Shown here in pieces: positions 1 through 12,791 of a stretch of DNA of 64,000 bases; the stretch's first letter is position 1, and every line of letters begins with the position of its first letter. The notes beneath the pieces are model-generated. The model ran no database searches. It was not told where the DNA came from and was given only the letters and a program-made list of their open reading frames with translations. Where the stretch lies: NCBI GenBank assembly GCA_964247055.1, contig OZ176051.1:9548001-9612000 (forward strand), read 5' to 3'. Made by a program: the position numbers and the translations under genes. The stretch comes from Paragordius varius (Eukaryota; Nematomorpha).

Positions 1-262
1 CTATTTTATATTAAAAATATATGATGTAGTATAATAAATAAACCAAAATCAAGGTTTACTTATAATAAAATTCAATAACAATAAAGAAATAGTAAATTTT
101 AGATTTTTATGACATATGCCATTAATAAGTATTTGTTTTACAGGTGATATATAAATATATAATGGATTTTTTGAACCGTTTCTTTCAGAAGCTAGTCAGG
201 AATGAGTTCAGACTCACTCCTAATCATATTGACAAAAATTTCAATCATATCAATAATTGTAC

Positions 263-2945
263 CTGGTATAAAACACACATAAAAGTGATATTGTGGTTTG
301 TATGATTGAACCTATTCATAACTGTATCAATAATTTCCCAAGTGTTTGCTATAGTTCCCGGTTTCCAGCGACGTTTTTGGTTAAAATATTCTTCGAATGT
401 ATGGGGAATGTTTGATTCTACCAAAGCTTTGGGTGCTTTTTGCAAAAAATATCCCAATCGTCTTATGAGCACACTGAGATACCTATAAAGAGGCTGATAT
501 AAGTATATAAAGAACAAATAAAAAGGCCTAAAAACATAGTTTGTGCTGATTAATTTTTGCTTTTCTCTTTTTTTAATGTATAAACTGATAACTCTCTTGC
601 CAAGAAGCTAGAAGTAATGATATTGGAATGTAGCAATCAAAGACATACTTAACTGTTAAAAGATCAACACTTGATTTAACAATACAAAATACATAATCTC
701 AATCCATAATAATTATAAAAACTAGGATTACTTGATATAAGACGCGAAAAAACCTTATGTAGCATAGCTTGATTTAAAAGTCTATCCTAAAACGCATCCA
801 ATATATACTGGTTTTATCTTTATTTCAATATGTTTTGGTTTTTGTTTAATATATACTGGGAGTAACGAAACGAGGACTTTTAGGTTAGACTTTGGCCAAT
901 ATTTAAAATTAAAACTATGATATTAATTAAGCCTTAATAAAAAAAATTTCCAAAAAACAAAGATAAAATGGAAAAATTTTTTACTAATAAATCATAATTA
1001 ATGAGATTGTTCTGGAATTGTTGGAATATTTTTACAACTATAATTTGCGCCTGAGATCCTATTTATCCTTAAATTTGTTGCTAGTTTTATTTATTAATTT
1101 AACCAAGGAGCCGATAATTTAATTTAAATAATATTAAATAAACCAAATATCAATAATCGAGAATGTTTTGCTTATTAAAATAAGTTTAAGGTCGTTTCAT
1201 TAATATGTTGAGCCCCCTTAGATTTTTCTACACCTTTTGGGAGCCACTGCTGTAATCTATTTAAATAAAAATTGTTCAAAAAATACATTTATGCGTAATA
1301 ATCAATCCGTTTTTGACCAAGTTTAGAAGAAACAAAATATTATTCCACTACTCCCTTTATAAACATAATAATGTCTTAAATTATGAATTCTTATATCATT
1401 ATAGCATATGATGATTTTTCTAATGGATAATGTCCCCTAATAATATACCATTTGCACTTCAAGAGTGTCCTTAAACACAAATTGGTCCTTGAACACTTAA
1501 GTTGATCCTTTGACTTTTTTGTTTTGTTTTAACTTTTATCAATCAAATATTATATTTTTCATCTATTTTATATTTTTCACCTATTTCCTATTATTTAAAT
1601 TAAATTTTAAATCAATAAATTTTAATCATTCAGAAATCGTATGTCTTTTAAATTAATTAAAAAATATATAAGTTTTCTGGATTATTATTTACAATTTTTC
1701 AACATTTGAAAGTTAATAATTTTAGTAAATTGAAAAAAATTATTTTGAACCAAAAAATCATATAGGAAATATAGAAAATAAGGTTAAAAAATAATAAAAT
1801 AAAATAAATGTAAATTAAATCTTAAAAATATTAAGGACCAACTTGAAATGTTCAAGGACCAACTTGAAGTGTTCAAGGACCAATTTGAAATTTTAAGGAC
1901 TAACTTGAAGTCTTCAATAGCATCAATCAAATCTTGTTACTTATTATTTTTAAAATTGTACACAAATTTTCCAAAAATGGCACCTGGTTAGGTGCAAATA
2001 AAATAAAAAAACTTTTTAACACGGTATAATACTTAATGGAATATAGAGTAGATCATATATATTGATAAATATAAATTATATAGGAATCCAAAAGATCGTT
2101 CGTTTATTCTTACTTCGTTGCCCAAATCTATTTACACTGATTTAGTATTGTTTTCAATGAAAGAATGTTGTTAATAACATTAGCAAAAAGTTATTTGTAT
2201 AACCAAATTTAATTAAACTTTATATACATTAAATAATATATGTCCTCTACTCATTATATATAAATTAAACATGGTGCTATTTGTATTTTTTTAAAATAAT
2301 AGCATTTCTATGGATCAATTTAACATAAAGCCATTTAAAAAATATATATAACTATGAGTAAAATATATTATTTAAGCATTTAATTTTTTAAATAGCACGT
2401 TCAGTATTACTGGATATTATGATACGATACCAATATAACTTTTATAAATGAATAAAGTCACATTTTAAAAACAAATTTTTATTTATACTGAGAAGCGAAT
2501 ATTTTAACTTAGTGTTGTGTTAGAAAACTTAGTTTTTATTTTTAGCTATTTAACAATGTGGACGTTTTCTTTTAATTTAATAATCATCCAGAATTCGCTT
2601 GATGCATATTTTGGAAAGGTTTATTGGATTGCTTTATACAATATTATATGGTTATTTTTAGTTATTCCCTAAATCTACTTTCTCTATTCATATTTCTAAT
2701 AATATTCATCGGTAAGAATTTAACATGACATGACCTTGTATATTTCCCAGGTAAAAATTACAAATGCTTTTATAAAATCGATAAAGCCATTTTTCATTCC
2801 GTTTATTTTTTATAATAATGATTTTCTTTAATCATTCGAAAAAAATCCATCAATACAAAAATAATGTTTCTGCCAAAAATATTGCCACTAAGATATTTTG
2901 AATAAATCAATCTGTTATTAGTAAGTAAAATGTGAATTGATATCA

Positions 2946-2981
<36 letters not shown>

Positions 2982-4116
2982 GAGTGCAAAAAGGAGGGTT
3001 ATTTTTTTAATAAAAGATTTTTTTATAAGATGGCCTAAACCAACGAATTCATTTGCCGCATAAACTATTATTTGATGACGACCTACTTTTTGATATTGAG
3101 AAATTGAGAAAAAGTGAAAATTAAGGATAATTCAAAAAATAATGATAAAACTTGAGATATCATGGTTTATTATCACAGTAGATATTTTTAATATATAAAT
3201 AGACTAATATCATATAGTTAGGGTTGGTCTAAAATCTCAGTTTAAAAGATGGCGTTTTCTTCCAACTCACTTAAAATACAAAAAAAATTTTATGAAACTA
3301 TATTTAATTTATTCATTTAATTATTTACTAGCTAAACTCATTATTAAAATATTCAGTAAAAATAACTTATTTATTAAAATAAAACTAAAAAATATTGTTT
3401 TTTATTTTTTAATTTATTTGACATCTGATTTATGAGTGTATAATAAATTTATACTGTTTTTAAAATTTTACATGAGTGGGAATTATAAAGTATATAATTT
3501 ATAGGCAAAATAAAGATTTTAAATATCAACCAACAATCCTTCCAATATAACAAGTTTGTTTTAACACAAATTAATATTGGTACTGTATGTCGGATTTTTG
3601 GTTAATTTACCACTACTTGTAAATTTTATTTTATTAATTTTTATACTTTCAGCTCATGTAAGATTCCAAATAAAGCAATTTTTTTATAAACTCATAAACC
3701 AAATGACAAAAAAATGAAAAACTAAAAAATAATATATTAGTTTTCTTTTGGATATATAAGTTTTTTTACTGAAAAAAATATGAATGTTAAGATTTTAATA
3801 GTGAGTTCAGCTAGTAAAAAATTAAAAAAAATTATTTTTATATAGTTCCATAAAAAATATATCTAAGTATGTTAAAAGAAACGCCATAATTAAAAATATC
3901 TCCTAAAATAATAATAAACCATAATATCTCAACTTTTATCATCATTTTTTAATTATTCCGATTATATTTAATTTTCACTTTTTGTCCGATTTTAATTTTT
4001 TCCCAATATTTCAAAAACTAGGTCGTAAACAAAGAAAAATTTTACGGCAAATAAATTCGCTGATAACCTATTTCATGAAAAAAAATTATTTTGTTAAAAA
4101 AATTTTGAATACCGTG

Positions 4117-4152
<36 letters not shown>

Positions 4153-6498
4153 AGAAAAGTTTCGATTTAGATAAAAATCATGTTAAAATTGAATTTTGAG
4201 TGGAGGAAAAATATTGAAAGCAAAAAACATATTTAGTTTATCTAACCTATCTTCGGTTAAATCCAACTCCAAAACCCTAATACCATTGCCCGGAATACTC
4301 CGATAAATTTGTTGAATGTATGGGTCTGCTAGGACGTGTCCTTTTATGGCACAGAAATTTCCAGGAAGACAAATTGCTCCACCAAACATACGATCTGCAT
4401 TACGTTCTAGCCAATGCTTTTGTACGTATTCAAAGCGTTGGTAATTGACCCAAAGGCTGTTTCCTCGTCCATTAACCTACATATGTGTATATATAGACCA
4501 GGGGTGTCACCAACATGCGGCCCGCTAAGTATTTGGAACATCCATAATTTGCAAAAATATGCTAACGAAATCTTAATAAAATAGATATTCTTCAAACAAT
4601 TTTTTTTATATAAAAAGGTATAAAAAATTGTTATACTGTGTTTACCGCCTTGCACTTAAAATTTAATAAATAATTTATGAATGCCCATATATATTTCGCA
4701 TGCGGCCCGCCAGTTTTTTGAGTCAAAAATGCCGCCCTAAAAGCCATTTGCGATGGTGGACACCCCGGATACAACATAGTACCTTGCCAAAAACACCTCC
4801 GAGGTTTTGATTACTCAACAATGAATTGATTAGGGTGTAAAGAGCGTTTGGGGAGAAGCAAATATCACCATCAACCATTACCAAAACACTTTTGGATACA
4901 TCTATTTTTGAATGCAATGAGTTTGTATCGACAGTATTGTTTGCCATGTAATCCAGTATGTAATCCATGTACAGGATCTAAATGACAAACGCGTCAATTA
5001 CAAATTGTTTTATTCCATTGACTTATACAAATCTTGTTCAACATTCACCCTAAACACTTCAATTCCACACTTTAATAATTTAAGATACATTTTGAGTTTA
5101 ATGCTAACGGCAAATATAATTCATTCGTTAATTTAATAAGCGTGATTAATAAATGTTGCGTTGAGGGATTGGAAATGGGTGATTTGAAATTTTGAAAAAT
5201 TTGAATGTCAATAAATTTGGGGAATGTTCATGGTGTCAATGTTATATAATTAAACATTTGGATTTTATACGTCTGATCGATAATGATAAATTAAAATAAA
5301 ATAAAATAGAAATGATATTTTCACAATTTGTAAATGCCATAATAAAGGTGCCATGTAAATGCTGGAGCCAGGAAAAATGACTCAATATTTTTATATAGCA
5401 GAAATGTCTTATGGATTTGAGGGTAGAGTGTAATTTTCTGTTAAGAAAACAAATCAATTTTAAAAATAGGCAAAAAAATTGTAGTTATTAAACGGCTTAT
5501 TTACATGGCCTTTACATATATTATTTGTTAATACATAACTTTTCATTATTTTATTAATTGTACTTTTAAACAAAATTATTTGAGATCATTGCCTAGATCT
5601 GGTCACAAAACTATGACGTCCATCGATTCTATTTTTTACTTCTTTATGACTTTGACTTACCTAGCATTTCGAAAAAATAATCAACAAATCAAAAGCTAAC
5701 TTTTACTGCAACTTATCAATAAAAACAATATAATTGATACTTTCTTGGATATAAAGGAATAAAGATTTATGTAAAAATACAACAATTCTATTTTTTTATG
5801 CTTAGAACAATCAGAACTTTACTTGACTCCATCGTTTCCAGACTTTAATGTAAATCTTATTTTTGAGGTGTAAAACTAATCTTGCTTTTGATGGTAGATA
5901 CCAGGTCAAACGACCCCTGTATGGAACATTTTCTTTTATCCCCATCGGTGAGGTTGTAGGCGGCAATAAACAATTATAGCGATCAAACAAAGTTTTTACC
6001 GTGTCTATAAAAGTTTCCGCGTATTCGTTGATAATCTATCAACAATCATGTAAATATCACAATATTAAGAGGTTTTTTTTTCGAATTTGGGTTTGTCAAT
6101 TATTGTTTATATGAATATTAACAGTTGACAACAAATTAATATAAAAGCAATTTTAATTTTTATATAAAACAGTGTTCATAGTCATAATAACAAAAATTCG
6201 ATAAATGCTAGTGCAAATTCAAAATCCGTTAGAAAAAAGAACCAAACAAAGTATTTACTTGGACATCGCAATGATCAAATGCATCATCCAAAACAACGTG
6301 ATACTCATAAAAATTGTTACCATTTTGTTCAACATTCTTCAGGTCTGTTCTACAAAAAATATTTTATTCAAAGTTGTACCTTATAACAGATTCAATTAGT
6401 TGTTCCATTTCACTTCTATTTTCGTGCCACATAGTTATACATACAAACACATTATAGTCGTTATAGCATGGTTCGATATCTTCCGTCTCCAATGTGGA
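263..6498 (-). CDS. Chitin synthase paralog A (partial; 3' end outside window)
   Basis: GT2-family chitin synthase, a membrane enzyme that polymerises UDP-GlcNAc into chitin. I resolved six exons by homology and GT-AG sites: 6498-6380, 6349-6259, 6035-5823, 4977-4783, 4476-4247 and 482-263, together 356 codons in one frame. Motifs in order: CITMWHE (family CATMWHE), YHVVLDDAF, KRWSQ, the UDP-binding MVDGD, LTEDR, then QKRRW (family QRRRW). The C-terminal membrane domain, including SWGTRE, must lie beyond position 1. No convincing start was found: an in-frame TAG abuts the acceptor at 6500-6499, so another 5' exon is needed. The exon 5-6 intron is 3.8 kb and holds a palindrome and a MITE; the exon 4-5 intron is mostly a hAT-like MITE. 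It is a tandem, same-strand paralog of the gene at 9937-16844. Confidence 0.85.
1446..1916 (+). mobile_element. Tc1/mariner-type MITE, copy 1, right end eroded
   Basis: Starts TA then CCATTTGCACTTCAAGAG, as at 6658. Near its right end four diverged ~21-bp repeats of AAGGACCAACTTGAAGTGTTC run from 1,843 to 1,915. The terminal complement GTGCAAATGG is missing here. It lies within a chitin synthase A intron. Confidence 0.6.
2949..4150. repeat. 1.2-kb imperfect palindrome bounded by (TA)n
   Basis: Left arm (about 2,980-3,500) and right arm (about 3,640-4,120) are reverse complements at roughly three quarters of positions by eye. Examples: GATAAAACTTGAGATATCAT at 3,145 against GATAAAAGTTGAGATATTAT read from 3,950 downward, and TTACTAGCTAAACTCA at 3,326 against its partner near 3,818. 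Both outer edges end in (AT)n tracts (2949-2979 and 4122-4150). It lies in the chitin synthase A intron 4246-483. It looks like an old foldback transposon; no coding capacity. Confidence 0.7.
4499..4768. mobile_element. hAT-like MITE inside a chitin synthase A intron
   Basis: Ends CAGGGGTGTCACCAAC and (inverted) CCGGGGTGTCCACCATC. The flanking 8 bases are ATATAGAC and ATACAACA, compatible with a decayed 8-bp duplication. Subterminal GCGGCCCGC occurs near both ends. It fills 270 of the 306 nt of the intron 4782-4477. Confidence 0.7.
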
Positions 6499-6526
6499 CT
6501 ATTAAATAATTGTGCATAAATATTAA

Positions 6527-7350
6527 CAAGGGTGTCCAACAATGCGAAAATCCGTGATACTTTGGGCATGCGAAGAAAAATTTGGAATGTAAATTATTAA
6601 ACATATGCGAGGAATTGTATAATTTGCAAAAATATGCTATTGACAAAAATCTTATTATATACCATTTGCACTTCAAGAGGGTCTGTCCTTCAACACTACA
6701 AGTTGGTCCTTGAACACTTCAAGCTGGTCCTTTGACTTTTTTGTTTTGTTTTTAACTTTTATCAATCAAATCTCAAATAATTCATCTATTTTATTGTTTT
6801 TTACCTATTTTGTATTATTTAACATAAATTTTAAATCGATATTAACTTTTAATCTTTGAGAAACCGTATATCTTTATTAATTTCTTAAAATAATATTGGA
6901 TATTTATAAGATTTTAACACGAAAGAAAAAATATATAAGTTATCTGGGTTATTAATTAAAATTTTTTATTAAAAACATTTAAAAGTCAATAATTTTGTTC
7001 AATTGAAAAAAATAGTTTGAAACAAAAAAGTGGTTTTTCAATAAAAAAATTTTATTTTTAAATAAATAAATATATAATAAATAAAGAAAATTAGATTAAT
7101 AAATAATAAAATTTTAAGGACCAACTTGAAGTATTCAAGGACCAACTTGAAGTGTTCAAGGACACTCTTGAAGTGCAAATGGTATTTCTCAAACAATTTT
7201 GGTAACCAACTAGGAAAAATTGGTGAAATAAATAATTGTGTTAGCAAGCTTTTTTAAGCCTCATGTTTTATATTTAAATTATTTGCCTAATATTCATACG
7301 ATTTGACCCGCAAATTCTTTTGAATCAAAAATGTAGCTCGCCCTAATATG
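6527..7350. mobile_element. hAT-like MITE interrupted by the Tc1-type MITE
   Basis: Left end CAAGGGTGTCCAACAATGCG resembles CAGGGGTGTC...CAACATGCGG at 4499. The part to 6,658 shares AATTTGCAAAAATATGCTA with the 4499 element. After the nested MITE, 7,185-7,345 resumes with CAAACAATTTTGG and GAATCAAAAATGTAG..CGCCCTAA, as at the right of the 4499 copy. The right terminal repeat is not clear. Confidence 0.5.
6658..7186. mobile_element. Tc1/mariner-type MITE, copy 2, with TA duplication
   Basis: TA-CCATTTGCACTTCAAGAG at the left and CTCTTGAAGTGCAAATGG-TA at the right are inverse copies flanked by TA. Subterminal ~21-bp repeats AAGGACCAACTTGAAGTRTTC occur at the right and inverted at the left. Length about 525 bp, no transposase. 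It appears inserted inside an older hAT-like MITE. Confidence 0.75.
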
Positions 7351-9936
7351 GAAGAATATGATTCACTTTGCAAACATTAACCGATTGGTTATAAAATATT
7401 TTGTCTCATTATATATGTATAAATAACAAGATGTAATTAATTTTCTCACGTAATCTTTTTACCGAATTCGGAGAATTATTGATCTTTCATTCATTCAACT
7501 GTTTATCTTAACTATTATTTGCCTTATAAAACGATTCATTTCACAAATAAAAACACGTCTTCGACCATAACCTTGTCGGCTACAAAAACTGAAATGCCTG
7601 AGATAAGGCAAATGATGCAAAGCATTCATGCTGCCGATTATACGCATTAATAGTTGTTAGATGATATAATCATATAAATTATATTTAATTGCTCGATAGA
7701 CCGACTTTTAGGGTCGTTTTTCCTTGTTTAGAGGGGTCGGGCCAAACCCAACTCCAAATTTAGTTAAATGTGATTAGCAATGCCTAGGGCATAATGTAAG
7801 CCACACGTTTGACAAAATATGGCATCCAAGATTTTACCCCCATAAAATATATAAATAATTTGTTTATACCACAAAAGGATATTTATAATAAATATATTCA
7901 AGATTTAGATGATTATATTTAATTAATATGAACACATTTTAGAGTGATTACTAAAAATCTCAATAGTTCCCGAAAACGAAACTAAACTTTAATTTTTAAA
8001 GGGTGTTAAAATATAGAAATCTAAAAAATAAAACGTCAGTAAATATAAATTATTGGCAATTAATAAAGAAAAGATTGAAATATTTCAAACCTTAATTTAA
8101 GAGAAAATTGGTGGAGAACCCTTGTAAAGTGTTATGATTATATTTTAAAAAGTAGAGTTTTGAATTCGGACTTTATGACATATGGCCGTATTATAAGAAA
8201 TATTTAAAACTTTTCTAGCTTTTAATTATTGTAAAAGTTGTATATCCTAAAATTTATCAGATAAAATCTTGATTTTAAGATTGTGTGATTTTTTGCTGTT
8301 TTTCGAAATGATTAAACATGCCATTGTAGATTTAGTTTTCATGAATCAACCTGATTCGGTCGTGTGTTTAATTAAAATAAGTTTTAATTAATGCCTTGGA
8401 TTAATAATATTTTAACAAAACCAGCTCTATTTTTTGAAAAAAATTATATACGAAAGCATTAGTATTTATAATATTTAATATAGGAATTTGTAGCTTGGTT
8501 GTAAAATGATAAAAAAATACTTTTTCAGCTATGTCTTCAGTGGTCAAACGTAATTTAATATTTTTTATCCCAACATTGAGGTTATTAAAAAGTCCGATAA
8601 CATTGGATACTATGAAAGAATAATAGTTGATATTTAGAATATTTATTAGTTTCGACAAAGAATTCCATCTCACTTCCCTTTCCATCTTGAAAATATTGTT
8701 TTGGTTTTATTCCGCCGTAAATTGAGATAAGATCATCGTTACAGTTTAAGGAATTTGGTGTAATGGAGTTACGACGATACTTAATAATTATATTTTATTA
8801 AAAATGATTCTTTAATTTTGTTTAATATTAGCCGGATTTTTTCAATGAATGTCTTACAACTTAAGTAGTCACTTAAGTGTTGTTGATGATGATTGCAGTA
8901 GAACTAAGACATGTTTGTTATGAAATTTTCAAGGTCTCTCGAAAAAAATGCGCACAGAAATGGACCGCGCGCGTTATAACTATAAAATTGTTTTCTTGTT
9001 ACATTTTGGCCATATATATACATATATGAATATATTTACTATTGTTATTTTTATATAATGTAAATGCAACGTATGTTATATTAAACCACAGTTAATGAAA
9101 ACGTATAATAACAAATACTAGTTTGTGCCATATTTCAATAATGATACGATGATTTATATAAAGAATTAAAAGGCAACTAACAAACTATCGCTGACATATG
9201 TTTTCATTTTTGGCAGAAAAGAGAGGACATCAAGATAAAATTATGTTGAAATATAATTAATTGTACCTGTGAACGATTAAAAGAAATAATAGCCGGAACA
9301 TATGGTAATTAAAAGCCGTTGTTTTCTGTATAAATCGAATCGTCTGCCAAATAATTTTAAATTATAACAATAAAAATAAATATGAAAGAGTTGCGATTAT
9401 TATTGGTGAAATGAAGCATATTAATAAATTTTTTTCGTACACTAACTAAATTGTTTCATACAGGTTTAATTATTTATTCCTAAATTACTTTACCATTTTT
9501 ATGAATGTTATAGATACCAAAGGATTATCCGAACAAAATTTGCATGATTTGTTTAGAAACCACAAAACGTTTTAAACCCCATTTAGCAATTTAAAAAAAT
9601 ATTACTTTTTTAATTTTTATTGATAAAATTATTTAAACCATAAAGTTTAGTTATGGATTGTATTTATTTGTCGGTAATTTTTAATTTGTGAATAATCTAT
9701 TTATTAAACCCAGAATGAAGTCAACGTCATTGCTATTGACTAAAAAATTAAAGCCGGAGCAATTTTTTGGGCAAACAATCGGGAAACCTTAAACTTATAG
9801 AGAAAAAGATTGTGTTGGAACTTTAACGGTTCCGGTACAATCTTTGATATTGCGCAACTTGTATTTTTTGTTTACTTCACTCACAGTTAATGTATTGACT
9901 ATTTATAATTCATTTATTTCAATAAATTTGACAGAA
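7351..9936. other. Spacer between the two chitin synthases
   Basis: AT-rich DNA. It holds a 94-codon minus frame (8685-8401, MEREVRW...) with no recognised motif, probably chance, and no splice-consistent exon I could tie to copy A. No tRNA-like or other structured sequence was seen. Confidence 0.5.
9913..9918 (-). promoter_or_regulatory. Polyadenylation signal AATAAA of chitin synthase B
   Basis: AATAAA on the minus strand 18 nt past the TAA stop at 9937, giving a very short 3' UTR. The neighbouring bases are AT-rich, so chance occurrence is possible, but the position fits. Confidence 0.5.
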
Positions 9937-12760
9937 TTATGCTGAGATTTGGATTGATGAGATTTTTTGATACATCATACAAATAAAACGGAGTCCAAAT
10001 ATAACAGTTAGATATGTGACAATAGTTATAACATATGGGTCTAAGGATGATGTGTGACCCAAATTATGCTTTGATTGAAAATATAAAGTTGGTACTATAA
10101 CTGCCAAGTTGGTTAGCAGGAATAAACCAATAATCTAATAATAAAAACATATATTTTGTATTAAAACCATTTGTTACACAGAAAAATAAAAAATTAATTT
10201 AACAATTAATTTTACCTTATATCTTAAAATATTATATTGAATGTTTAAGATGTCTCTGTGTATATCCTTTGGAGAATAACGCAAATGTCTTTTTAAGGCT
10301 TCGATCCAAAATAGTCGTTCTTCTAAAGGGAGTTCCATTGAATTATCCAAATCACAATTATTTAGTTTATCAATCTTACCATTCGAAGAAATTTTAGTAT
10401 GTTTGGTTTTAAAATCTGTTTAAACAAAATATATTTAAAAAAAAACTAATTTTGAGCTATAGAAAGAAATTAGAATACCTTTAGAGATATCTGTATGTGG
10501 ACTGAAATCAATAACCTTTTTTACAATCTATACCAAAAACGATATATTTATAAGTATCGAAAATTCAAATTAAACTTTTCTAATTAATGTAAATATTTAT
10601 TTACTTAATATTTTAACAAATTCTTGGCATATTAAGGGTTTTTTAAACAGTTACTTCATTGTATTTTTTAAGTATATCGAAACAAAATGTTGTTTTTAAA
10701 ATTATTAATTAGTTATGCATTTAATTTGGATTTCCTGATTAAATTGACAATATATTTTGAGTTTTATAAATAAACTTTCTAAATAATTTTATATTTGATT
10801 ATAGGTGATTTAAAAATAAAATAGTCACCAATGATGCCATCAAGTATGAAAACTTATAATTAATATTAATTATAAAATGTTTTACTTTTTCCAATAAAAC
10901 GTTGTAAAATTGTTATTGAAATTAAAATATTTACCCCTTCTCGAGTACCCCAAGAAGTTTGATGAGCATTAAAAAAGCAGTATATAGGAAGGTCTAAACT
11001 CATGGTCGGCAAACCGGCCATATAAAACAATAAAAGATAAATTTGTTTTAGACCAAATCTTTTGTGCATAACTAAGGCAATAAGGACTTCCGTTACTATG
11101 GGAACGCATATTAATAAATCTGGATAAATGGGAGACCAATGGCCCTTATACGCATAGAGACATATAGATAAAGCATACATGATCATTGACAGGGCATAGG
11201 CCACAGCAAGAAATTTAATAACTTTAATCTAAATTAAAAATAAAAATCAATATCCAACACGCGGCCCTCTAAGACATTATGTTAGCCCGCCAAAAATCAT
11301 ATGAAAACATATGAATCATAATTTCTCAAACTATTTAGTAAATTTTTAGATTGATTTCTCAACGGTTTGCTACATAAATTTTTTCAAATTTTGGCAACAA
11401 ACTAGCAAAAACTGCTAAAATATATATATTAGTTATCTTGTCTTAGAATCATATGCTTGAAATCTAATATAATATTATTAATTTCCATATATTTTTCGAA
11501 TGCGGTTCGCAAAGCCATTTGTGTTGGGCACTCCAAATTTCCGGTTAAAATTTTAAAATGTATCTTGAAGATTGATGTTTTAAAATGATTAATTTACCTG
11601 AGTCTTTGGTGAAAACAGGAAGCCCATGGTAATAGATAAAATTCCAATAAAGATTGGAGTAAGTGTGGATAATGTTTTGGAAAAATTTAAGCCGATAGCG
11701 AAAATGCGTATAAACATGAGCAACATGATGGCAGGAGTCACCAAATAATTAGCGACTAATAATAACTATATATATTTAAAAATATGAAGCCAAATATATG
11801 CATCTGTAACATTTTATTATAAGGTTAACATTAATTTGTTTGGTATTGAAAATTAAAATACCAAAACGTCTGCCTTAACCTAAGCCCTAAATTGTTAATA
11901 TTCTGTTAAATTTTAATTACTTGATACAAACATTGTATAACATTTAAATGATTGGGTAGAGATTCGTTCGCTTTTCCATCTACTATTGAACATTTTATGT
12001 GATGTAACGTATTTAATATGGCAGATGGTTTCCATCTCCGTTTTTGATTAAAGTACTCTTCCAAAGTTTCTGGACGGTGGGAATAAACACATGCTTGTGG
12101 ACAATATTGTATTGTAAAGCCTTGTTTGAGAATCAAAGAGCTTATCCATCTGTATTAATATCAATATATCAATTCAGTCATTTCGAAATCTAAATTAACC
12201 TTAAAAGTTTGGTTTATGGCTAAAAAACTCAATATTGAATCACCAGATCACACTAAAACAAACCAAAATCTATGAAAAATATTTAAGTTAATATAAAAAG
12301 ATAAAACCCTCCTCTGTTTCGCTTTAAGTTTCAGCATAAAAACTGATAAAAATTGATATTCAAAACTTGCAAATGGTGAAAATATCCATAACTTGATCTA
12401 TTAGTTAAATTCTCAATCCCATTTAGCCAAAACGATATTTTTAAAAATATGGCTTTCAGTGAGATTGGTTAAAAGGGACCATGTTTTTAGAGTTTAACTG
12501 TATTTAAACCAAAGGATTTCATTAATGTTGTCATTTTTTAATTCAGCCTCTTATCAAATAAATTAAAAGTATAAGGGTTAGCTAAAAATATATATAAAAT
12601 AAATTGCTATTTTACACTTACTAGTACGAGAACATCGATATATTTATTTGAATGATTCGCTCGCTCTCTCTAGATGTCTGATATACCTTAGTTTGAATTT
12701 CTTAGTCCCAATAAAACACCAAAGATTGAGGATTTAAGTAAAAATATATTTCATGACAGA

Positions 12761-12791
<31 letters not shown>

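Noticed and set aside
1843-1915. Regular ~21-bp repeats resembling a CRISPR array
   Set aside because: Repeats are contiguous without unique spacers, occur inverted at the other end, and belong to a MITE in a eukaryotic intron.
2949-2979. (TA)n tracts as a telomere or centromere signal
   Set aside because: Short simple microsatellites at transposon borders; no telomere-type or satellite repeat.
8401-8685. 94-codon minus frame MEREVRWNSL...
   Set aside because: No motif, no splice context tying it to chitin synthase A, and frames of this length occur by chance in such AT-rich DNA.
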